Source of the DNA: Frondihabitans sucicola
GTDB taxonomy: Bacteria > Actinomycetota > Actinomycetes > Actinomycetales > Microbacteriaceae
Direction of reading: 5' to 3'
Assembly: GCF_030296615.1 (NCBI RefSeq)
Contig: NZ_AP027732.1
Span: forward strand, 1,922,001-1,986,000
DNA length: 64,000 nucleotides
Shown: in pieces, positions 58,150-64,000 of the stretch
Position numbering within the stretch: the first letter of the stretch is position 1
Layout: every line of letters starts with the position of its first letter
Notes under the pieces: model-generated
Databases searched by the model: none
Told to the model about the DNA's origin: nothing
Seen by the model: only the letters and a program-made list of their open reading frames with translations
Position numbers and translations under genes: made by a program

Positions 58150-58952
58150 ATGCCGTCGCCCACGCGTCCCTCGTCGATCGCCGAGCTGAAGCGCGTTGCG
58201 CAACCCCCGAGGTGCGCAGCCGCGCCAACGCCGAGCACTGGACCGCCTCGCTCTACCTGCGCAACCTCTCGCCGTATCTCACCTGGGTCTTCCTCAAGAC
58301 GAGCATCACGGCGAACGGGGTGACCGGCTTCATGATCCTGGCCGGCTGGGCCACCGCCTTCTCGCTCCTCATTCCCGGCCTCGTCGGCCCGGCGCTCGCT
58401 CTCGTGCTCGGCCAGCTGCAGATGCTCATCGACTGCTGCGATGGTGAGGTCGCGCGCTGGCGCGGCACGTCGTCTCCGGCCGGCGTCTTCCTCGACAAGG
58501 TCGGGCACTACACGACCGAAGCGCTGATCCCCGTCATGCTCGGAATCCGGGCTGCAGGGTTCCCGTTCCAGGCCCCTGCCGACTTCCTCTGGACCACGCT
58601 GGGTCTCGCCCTCGCCCTCATCATCGTGCTGAACAAGGCGCTCAACGACATGGTCCACGTCGCTCGGGCGAACGCGGGGCTGACGAAACTCGAAGACAAA
58701 CGCGGCGGCGCGACCGTGCCGAGCGGTCGTCTCCTCGCGCGGCTGCGAAGCGCCTCCCGATTCGTGCCGTTCCACCGGCTCTATCACTCGGTGGAACTCA
58801 CCATCATCATCTTCGCGATCTCATTGCTCGGGCTCGCGATCGGTCAGGTGTCTGCGGATCGCATCCTCGTCTCGGTCCTGCTGCCGCTGTCGTTCCTGGC
58901 CCTCGTCGGCCACTTCATCGCCATCATGTCGTCGAAGAGGGTGCGCTCCTGA
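58150..58952 (+). CDS. CDP-alcohol phosphatidyltransferase-family enzyme with variant active site; frame interrupted by one missing base
   Basis: About 267 residues with six or so membrane helices. It starts MPSPTRPSSIAELKRVAQPP; the C run 58204-58208 lacks one base, after which EVRSRANAEHWTASLYLRN continues. The CDP-alcohol motif is DCCDGEVARWRGTSSPAGVF followed by LDKVGH: three of the four Asp are present but the last, catalytic Asp is His. Enzymes with this variant are found in surface-polymer clusters, so a different alcohol transfer or a non-lipid product is possible (inference). Coupled to the two flanking glycosyltransferases. Confidence 0.82.
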
Positions 58953-59831
58953 GCCCGTCCGCTTCGAGGCGACCCTCGATCGGCGTGGTCAGTCTCACCC
59001 AGGGGCGCCGGCCGGCCGAGCTCCGCGTCGGCCTCGAGTCGCTCCTGGCCCAGGAGGGCGTCGATCTCGACATCGTCTGCGTCGGCAACGGAGCCGACCC
59101 GGGAGAACTGCCGGCGGCCGTGCGTCGACTGGTGCTGCCGGACAACGCGGGAATCCCGGCCGGCCGCAACCGCGGTGCCGAGATCGTCGAAGGCGACTAC
59201 ATCTTCTTCCTCGACGACGATGCGGCCGTGCCCTCGTCGACGTTCTTGAAAGACGCGGTCAGGATGCTCGTGGAGACCGGTGACATCGGCCTCCTTCAGC
59301 CGCGGGTCACCGATCCCGCCGGGGCTGCGGATCCGCGGCGCTGGACGCCGCGCCTCCGCAAAGGCAGCCCGACCGACTCGAGTGATGTCTTCTCGGTCTG
59401 GGAGGGCGCCACCCTGCTGCCGCGCGACGTGTTCGACGCCTGTGGGGGTGGGGGAGCCGTACTTCTACGCCCATGAGGGCATCGAGCTCGCGTGGCGCGT
59501 GTGGGCGCAGGGAAAACGGGTCTGGTACGCCGGTGACCTGATCGCGAACCACCCGGCCATCGATCCTGCCCGCCACAGCCAGTACTACCGACTGAACGCC
59601 CGGAACCGTGTCTGGCTGGCCAAGCGCAATCTGCCGTGGCCGCTCGTTCCGCTCTATGTCGGCTCGTGGACGGGCGTGCAGGTGCTGCGGTGGGCCCGGC
59701 ATCCCGATCGCCTCAGACCGTGGTTCGAGGGCTTCCGGGAAGGCTGGGCCACGTCGCCCGGCGGTCGCCACTCGATGGGATGGAGCACCGTGGTCCGTAT
59801 GACCCGAGCAGGTCGGCCACCGCTGCTCTGA
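58949..59831 (+). CDS. Family 2 glycosyltransferase; frame interrupted at a G run
   Basis: About 294 residues. PSIGVVSLTQGRRPAELRVG starts the fold, NAGIPAGRNRGAEIVEGDYI and FFLDDDA give the nucleotide-sugar site, and ARNRVWLAKRNLPWPLV lies near the C terminus. In the middle DACGG joins WGEPYFYAHEGIELAWRVWA only if two G are added (or one removed) at 59444-59454. The first strand is complete only if translation begins at CTG 58949, which overlaps the previous stop (CTGA); the next start, GTG 58985, would truncate it. Third gene of the glycopolymer cluster. Confidence 0.78.
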
Positions 59832-59877
59832 CTCTGTTCTTCCGTCACCTCACCCCAGCTGGAAAGGACAACACGCC

Positions 59878-61167
59878 GTGTCCCTCACCCGTGACCTCGG
59901 CCTCGCCTTCGGCCTCGTGCGCCGTGCCTGGATCTCGCGCGGCAGGCGCCGCGCTCTCGCCGCTCGCGATACCAGCGGGAAGTCGCCGATGCCGGGGTCG
60001 GTGCAGGTGGCGGTCTACTTCGCTGACGGGCCCGTGAATCTCTACCAGATCAGGCAGTGGTACGCGCCGCTGGCCCACCTGGCCGAGACGCACCCCGTCG
60101 CGATCGTGGTGCGCAGCCCGGCGACGATGCTCGCCCTGCTCGACGAGTCGCCCGTCCCGGTGGTCTACGCGCGCCAGGTCGTCGACCTCGAGGCTTTCGT
60201 CGAGTCGCATCCCCTCGCGATGACCCTCTACGTCAACCAGAACTCGCGGAACTTCCAGATGATGCGGTACGGACGCATGTGGCACGTCTTCGTCAATCAC
60301 GGCGAGAGCGACAAGATGTACATGACGACCAACCAGTTCAAGGCGTACGACTACGCGTTCGTGGCGGGAAAGGCCGCGCTGCAGCGGCTCGGCGCGAAAC
60401 TGTGGGACTACGACCTCGACAAGCGCGCCATCATGATCGGTCGTCCTCAAGCGGACCACTTCGCCGGCCGGCTGCCCTACGAACCCGACGAACGTGTCGT
60501 GGTGCTCTACGCCCCCACCTGGGAGGGAGACCGCCCGGCAGCTGCCTACGGGTCGATCGCCAGTCATGCGGCTCTCGTGCCGGCTCTCCTCGCGACGGGC
60601 AAGCACCGCGTGATCTATCGGCCGCACCCGCGCAGCGGCGTCGTCGACCCTGTCTACAAGGCCGCTCACGAAGCGACGGTGCGGGCGATCGCGGAGGCCA
60701 ATCGACGGGACCCGAAGGCCTCTCACGTCTACGACGACGGCCCCGATCTCGGCTGGCAGCTCGCCGCAGCCGACGTCGCCGTCACCGACATCTCGGCGAT
60801 GGTCTACGACCGTCTCGCCACCGGAAGGCCGCTCCTGATCGCCCGACCGTCGTCGCCCGACGCCGACGTCGACGAGACGGGCTACCTGGGGGCGGCGGAG
60901 TGGCTGCCGGCCGAACAGGCCGGCAACATCGTCGAGCACGTGTCGCGGGTTCTGGAAGACGAGGAGGCGCGCGCTCGCCTCGACTTCTGGGCGGAGCATC
61001 ACTTCGGAGATACGACGCCCGGAGTGGCGACCCGTCGTTTCGAGGCGGCAGTGGACCTCCTGGTCGACCGCTGGGCCGAATTCGAGCGCCTTTCTCCGGT
61101 CGAGTCGGAGCCGGTCGGCGGCGTCGTCGACGATGACAAGCCCATCGTGGACGACACAGACCTCTAG
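59878..61167 (+). CDS. CDP-glycerol glycerophosphotransferase-family enzyme (TagB/TagF type)
   Basis: A 429-residue GT-B protein of the family that polymerises or primes teichoic acids from CDP-activated alcohols. Motifs: WYAPLAHLAETHPVAIVVRS (N-terminal domain), FVNHGESDKMYMTTNQFKAY (acceptor region), VVLYAPTWEGDRPAA, HRVIYRPHPRSGVV, VAVTDISAMVYDRLATGRPL with the conserved His-Pro and Asp-Ile-Ser. GTG start after GGAAAGGA. With the CDP-alcohol and GT2 enzymes it likely builds a poly(alcohol phosphate)-containing surface polymer. TagB versus TagF cannot be decided. Confidence 0.87.
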   Translation: MSLTRDLGLAFGLVRRAWISRGRRRALAARDTSGKSPMPGSVQVAVYFADGPVNLYQIRQWYAPLAHLAETHPVAIVVRSPATMLALLDESPVPVVYARQVVDLEAFVESHPLAMTLYVNQNSRNFQMMRYGRMWHVFVNHGESDKMYMTTNQFKAYDYAFVAGKAALQRLGAKLWDYDLDKRAIMIGRPQADHFAGRLPYEPDERVVVLYAPTWEGDRPAAAYGSIASHAALVPALLATGKHRVIYRPHPRSGVVDPVYKAAHEATVRAIAEANRRDPKASHVYDDGPDLGWQLAAADVAVTDISAMVYDRLATGRPLLIARPSSPDADVDETGYLGAAEWLPAEQAGNIVEHVSRVLEDEEARARLDFWAEHHFGDTTPGVATRRFEAAVDLLVDRWAEFERLSPVESEPVGGVVDDDKPIVDDTDL

Positions 61168-61253
61168 GCTGATCAGGTCTCTACGCCCAGGGTTTAAATC
61201 ACCCCGGTCCGTGGAATCTGGACGTATGTCATGGGGCGGCACAACCATGAGGT

Positions 61254-61562
61254 ATGCCGCAACCCACCTCCGAGGCCGCTCGACTCTTCGGGGAGCGCGT
61301 GCGTGCCGAGCGGTTGCGGCTCGGCCTCAGCCAGGACGAGGTCGCGCACCTCGCGGGGATGAACGTCTCGAACTACGGCAAGATCGAGCGCGGCATCGGC
61401 AACCCGGTCTTGCACACGATCGTGCGCCTGGGCGCTGTGCTCGGAAGCGACCCGGCGGCGTTCGTCACCGGGATCGGCGCGGACACGCTTCCGCCGGTGC
61501 TCGAGACTTTCAGCGCCGTGGACTACGTGCGCGAGCAGCGCAGGAGACGGAGCAGCAGGTAG
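61254..61562 (+). CDS. XRE-family helix-turn-helix regulator
   Basis: A 102-residue DNA-binding protein: GERVRAERLRLGLSQDEVAH, LAGMNVSNYGKIERGIGNPV form the Cro/C1 helix-turn-helix, and HTIVRLGAVLGSDPAAFVTG follows. The rest is short with no effector domain. It sits inside the glycopolymer region and is followed by a 9-base repeat array, so it may regulate the cluster, but no target site is evident. No clear -10 at leaderless spacing. Confidence 0.88.
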   Translation: MPQPTSEAARLFGERVRAERLRLGLSQDEVAHLAGMNVSNYGKIERGIGNPVLHTIVRLGAVLGSDPAAFVTGIGADTLPPVLETFSAVDYVREQRRRRSSR

Positions 61563-61601
61563 CTCGGCCCTCTGCCCGAGACCGCGCCGCCTCCCTCCCG
61601 G

Positions 61602-61682
61602 CCCCGGAGGCCCCGGAGGCCGCGGTGGCCGCGGAGGCCCCGGAGGCCGCGGAGGCCGCGGACGCCCCGGAGGCCTCGGCGG
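61602..61682. repeat. Nine tandem 9-base units between the XRE and the 93-residue genes
   Basis: Nine contiguous units of consensus CCSCGGAGG (61602-61682). Read forward they would give Ala-Pro-Glu repeats, but no gene frame covers them; they lie between converging gene ends and stop six bases before the end of the next gene. Confidence 0.9.
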
Positions 61683-61687
61683 CATCA

Positions 61688-61969
61688 TCAGAAGCTGAAG
61701 CGCCACAGGTACTCCTCGCCGTCCGGCCGCAACCAGCTGACCACGGCCACCGTGCCGAGGCTGAGATCGACCCCGACGACGGTCACCGTGACGGACGCCC
61801 CGGGTGTCAGCAGCGGGACGAAGACGGGCACGAGATGCCCGGGCCCGAGGAGGCTGACGCGCAGCCCGCGGACATTTTCGTCGCCGACGTGGACGAGGCG
61901 ATAGAGGCGGGGCGCGTGCTGACGATCGATCCAGAAGGGGACGGCGTAGGCCGGTGGGTGACTGCTCAT
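61688..61969 (-). CDS. 93-residue beta-rich protein, unknown function
   Basis: A short protein, MSSHPPAYAVPFWIDRQHAP at the start, then a beta-rich stretch GLRVSLLGPGHLVPVFVPLL and TPGASVTVTVVGVDLSLGTV, ending EEYLWRFSF. No signal peptide, membrane helix or motif I know. TAAGTT on the minus strand (61977-61982) is seven bases before the ATG, the leaderless pattern seen in known genes here, which supports it being real. The 186 bases upstream, to 62155, show nothing else. Confidence 0.68.
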   Translation of the reverse strand: MSSHPPAYAVPFWIDRQHAPRLYRLVHVGDENVRGLRVSLLGPGHLVPVFVPLLTPGASVTVTVVGVDLSLGTVAVVSWLRPDGEEYLWRFSF

Positions 61970-62155
61970 GGCGACGAACTTAGGAGGGGCGTCCGACGTC
62001 GCGATCGCGAGGCTGTGAGGGAGCGTTTTTCTGTGGAGAACGTACCGATTCTGGCCGATTGTGGAAAGAGTGCGAAGGGTCTCAGCTCGTCCGGACCCGA
62101 GTCGCCGACCCGCCGCCGTCGACCCTGGTCGCCGCCTCTGGCCCGAGTCGGCGCC

Positions 62156-62992
62156 TCAGCGCCGAGACTTCTTTGCCGGCAACTCCAGCGGGAACCGTGC
62201 CGGCGCCTGCCCGAAGGCGGTTCGCGAGCTCGTGACGACCTTGCGGCCGAGCGTGTGGTTGCCGACCCCGCCGATCACCGCACCGATGCCGAAGGGGATC
62301 GCTCGTCCGACGATCGTGGCACCCTGTGACTTGACGAAGCGGCTGACGAACTGTTTGCGCACGAGATCCGAGACCCCGGACATCGCCGCCTTCGGAAGCC
62401 GCTGGGCGACGAGGTCACCCCAGAAGGCCTGGCGGGCCGGACCTTTGCCGATGGCCTCTCCGGCGAGCTGTTTGACGAGATCGGCGCCGGGTCCGCCGAG
62501 CATCATCGCCATGACGATGGTGCGCGCGCGCTCGGGGTCGGTGACCGCGATTCCGTGCACCTCGGTGACGGACTGCGCGTAGAGGGCGCTCGCCTCGAGG
62601 AAGTAGGCGGTCTCCGCGCCGGAGAGCGCGAGCGAGATGCCGATCCCGATGCCGGGAATGACGGCGCTGGCACCGACGGCGGCACCGCCTGTGGTCACCG
62701 CTGCCAGGTACTCGCGCTCGAGGGTGCGGAGGATCTGGGCGGGCGTGTGGTCGGGGTGCCGACGGCGCAGCATCCTGACGTGCGACTCGACGACGGGGTG
62801 CTGGACCGTGAGCACCCGGTTGAGGCTCCTCTGCCAGCGCGGGCTCTCGGTGTCGTGGGTCAGAGCACTGCCGACCTCGCGCAGTTCATCGCCCCGCACG
62901 GGGAGCGCTCGCTCGAGTGCGGTGGTACCGCTCGCCTCGGAAGGGGAATCGGAGGAGTCGTCGACCGGAGTCGGGTGCTTGTCGCGTCGCAT
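62156..62992 (-). CDS. Hypothetical protein with a glycine-rich hydrophobic centre, EcsC-like
   Basis: A 278-residue protein. A polar, Ser/Glu-rich N terminus precedes LRTLEREYLAAVTTGGAAVG and the hydrophobic ASAVIPGIGIGISLALSGAE, then helices (ETAYFLEASALYAQSVTEVH) and a second glycine-rich segment (RAIPFGIGAVIGGVGNHTLG). The pattern recalls EcsC-family proteins, but I cannot confirm it. TAGTGT lies seven bases before the ATG on the minus strand, suggesting its own leaderless transcript within the ABC-exporter operon. Function unknown. Confidence 0.72.
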   Translation of the reverse strand: MRRDKHPTPVDDSSDSPSEASGTTALERALPVRGDELREVGSALTHDTESPRWQRSLNRVLTVQHPVVESHVRMLRRRHPDHTPAQILRTLEREYLAAVTTGGAAVGASAVIPGIGIGISLALSGAETAYFLEASALYAQSVTEVHGIAVTDPERARTIVMAMMLGGPGADLVKQLAGEAIGKGPARQAFWGDLVAQRLPKAAMSGVSDLVRKQFVSRFVKSQGATIVGRAIPFGIGAVIGGVGNHTLGRKVVTSSRTAFGQAPARFPLELPAKKSRR

Positions 62993-63002
62993 CCTGCGGA
63001 CA

Positions 63003-63764
63003 CTACGCCTTCGTCTTGGGAGCCAGGTCGGCGTTGTATCGGTCGAGTGCTTGATCGATCGGGCCGTCGAACACCAGGGAGCCCTTGTTCAGGTACAGGC
63101 CGCGCGTGCAGAACCGTCGCAGGTCTTTCTCGTTGTGCGAGACGAAGAAGAGGGTGCGACCGCCGGCCAGCATCTCCTCGATGCGTCCGTAGCACTTCTC
63201 GCGGAACGATCGGTCGCCCACGGCGAGCACCTCGTCGACCAGGATGATCGGTTCGTCGAGTCGTGAGATCACCGCGAACGCGATCCTGACCTTCATGCCG
63301 CTGGACAGGTGCTTGTACGGCGTATCGACGAAGGCGGCGATCTCGGCGAAGTCGATGATCTCGTCGAAGCCCGCGTCGATCTCGGCGCGACTCATGCCGT
63401 GCAGGCCCGCCGTCAGATAGACGTTGTCGCGGACGCTCAGGTCGCCGACGAAACCGCCGGTGATCTCGATCAGGGGAGCGACGCCCTCGTGGACGGAGAT
63501 CTTGCCCTCGTCGGGCAGCACGACCTCTGCCACGAGCTTGAGGAGGGTCGATTTGCCCTGGCCGTTGCGACCGACGACACCGATCGCCTCGCCGGGCTGC
63601 ACGTCGAAGGACACGTTGCGCAGCGCCCAGAACTCGCCCGGCCGCGTGCGTCGACTGCTGTCGGCGAAGAGGTCTTTGAACGAGCGCCGGGCGCGGCGAT
63701 TGCGGCGGAACCGGATGCCCGCGTCGGCCACGCGGATGACGGGAGGGACAGCGGAGACGACCAT
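63003..63764 (-). CDS. ABC transporter ATPase for polysaccharide or teichoic acid export (TagH/Wzt type)
   Basis: A 253-residue ATPase. Walker A is VGRNGQGKSTLLKLVAEVVL, the family-specific loop LIEITGGFVGDLSVRDNVYL follows, the signature is HLSSGMKVRIAF, Walker B is IILVDEVLAVGD and the switch is FFVSHNEKDLRR. The N-terminal DAGIRFRRNRRARRSFKDLF is standard for O-antigen and teichoic acid exporters. No C-terminal sugar-binding domain is present, unlike Wzt. It overlaps the upstream permease gene by one base (TGATG). Together they probably export the polymer made by the cluster. Confidence 0.93.
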   Translation of the reverse strand: MVVSAVPPVIRVADAGIRFRRNRRARRSFKDLFADSSRRTRPGEFWALRNVSFDVQPGEAIGVVGRNGQGKSTLLKLVAEVVLPDEGKISVHEGVAPLIEITGGFVGDLSVRDNVYLTAGLHGMSRAEIDAGFDEIIDFAEIAAFVDTPYKHLSSGMKVRIAFAVISRLDEPIILVDEVLAVGDRSFREKCYGRIEEMLAGGRTLFFVSHNEKDLRRFCTRGLYLNKGSLVFDGPIDQALDRYNADLAPKTKA

Positions 63765-64000
63765 CAGATCTCCTTCAGCACGGCGCGCTCGCAGGCGCGG
63801 AAGACGAGGATCCCGACCGCGAGCACGATGAAGCAGAGGACACCGCCGATGACGACCTCGTCGAAGCGCAGCTGATCCGGGAAGAAGGCGGCCCGGTAGA
63901 GGCCGAAGATGCCGCTCAAGGGGTTGAAGGCCGCGGCGAAGTGCAGCGACTCGGGCAGGTTCTTGGTGCCGTAGATGATCGGCGACGCATAGAAGAGGAA
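63764..64000 (-). CDS. ABC-2 type permease for polysaccharide export, 3' part only
   Basis: C-terminal 78 residues of the partner permease; the gene runs off the right end. It reads FLFYASPIIYGTKNLPESLH, AAFNPLSGIFGLYRAAFFPD and a last membrane helix VVIGGVLCFIVLAVGILVF before ending VLKEI. These are the usual last segments of TagG/Wzm permeases (an ASPIIY loop then NP-L). The stop overlaps the ATPase start, so the two are translationally coupled. Confidence 0.9.
   Translation of the reverse strand, partial: FLFYASPIIYGTKNLPESLHFAAAFNPLSGIFGLYRAAFFPDQLRFDEVVIGGVLCFIVLAVGILVFRACERAVLKEI

Overview
The window is about 69% G+C, has one-directional blocks of tightly packed genes and carries gene neighbourhoods familiar from Mycobacterium tuberculosis (typA, mshB, fdxA, dapC, dapD, dapE, DUF3117, O-methyltransferase, tatB, mrp; and DEAD helicase, ferritin-like protein, DUF3107, adnA, adnB, nudC, uvrD2, metalloprotease, PDZ protein, UPF0182). 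This points to an actinobacterium. Protein detail such as the helicase start and the oligopeptide cluster fits Micrococcales, probably Microbacteriaceae; the genus cannot be fixed from sequence alone.

Layout. 0-3.6 kb: glycine cleavage operon gcvT(partial)-gcvH-gcvP. 3.75-5.1 kb: a peroxiredoxin and a CAAX-type membrane protease, both on the minus strand. 5.2-10.8 kb: oligopeptide ABC transporter (binding lipoprotein, two permeases, fused double ATPase) behind an AT-richer control region with helically phased repeats. 10.9-21.7 kb: typA, a small membrane protein, an MshB-like deacetylase fused to a membrane tail, ferredoxin, and the diaminopimelate genes dapC, dapD, dapE around citrate synthase, then a PIG-V-like mannosyltransferase and DUF3117. 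21.9-31.7 kb: O-methyltransferase, tatB, a LysR regulator divergent from a 37-residue protein, mrp, DUF1003, an MgtE-N/CBS protein, a YflT-like protein, aminopeptidase P, an exo/endonuclease-phosphatase protein and a PHP phosphoesterase. 31.9-51.7 kb: the repair block (DEAD helicase, AdnA, AdnB, UvrD2-like helicase) with NudC, a degenerate kinase, an E1-like protein, a zincin-like protein, a PDZ/Lon-like protease and UPF0182. 51.8 kb: initiator tRNA. 52.6-57 kb: nitrilase-family hydrolase, aminotransferase, HtrA protease. 57.1-64 kb: a surface glycopolymer cluster (two GT2 enzymes, a CDP-alcohol transferase, a CDP-glycerol-type polymerase, an ABC exporter running off the end).

Four window-wide patterns stand out. 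(1) Fourteen conserved genes are broken by small shifts, nearly all one missing base and mostly at G or C runs; this looks like sequencing error rather than gene decay, and the intended proteins can be read across each break. (2) About 19 genes have a TANNNT hexamer ending mostly 6-7 bases before the start codon, the signature of leaderless mRNAs; it also settles several start codons. (3) The octamer GATCCTGC occurs 34 times by hand count, often forcing rare codons GAT-CCT for Asp-Pro-Ala. (4) Most convergent gene junctions contain long inverted repeats or arrays of short repeats, each array with its own unit; two junctions 22 kb apart share the same inverted-repeat arm.
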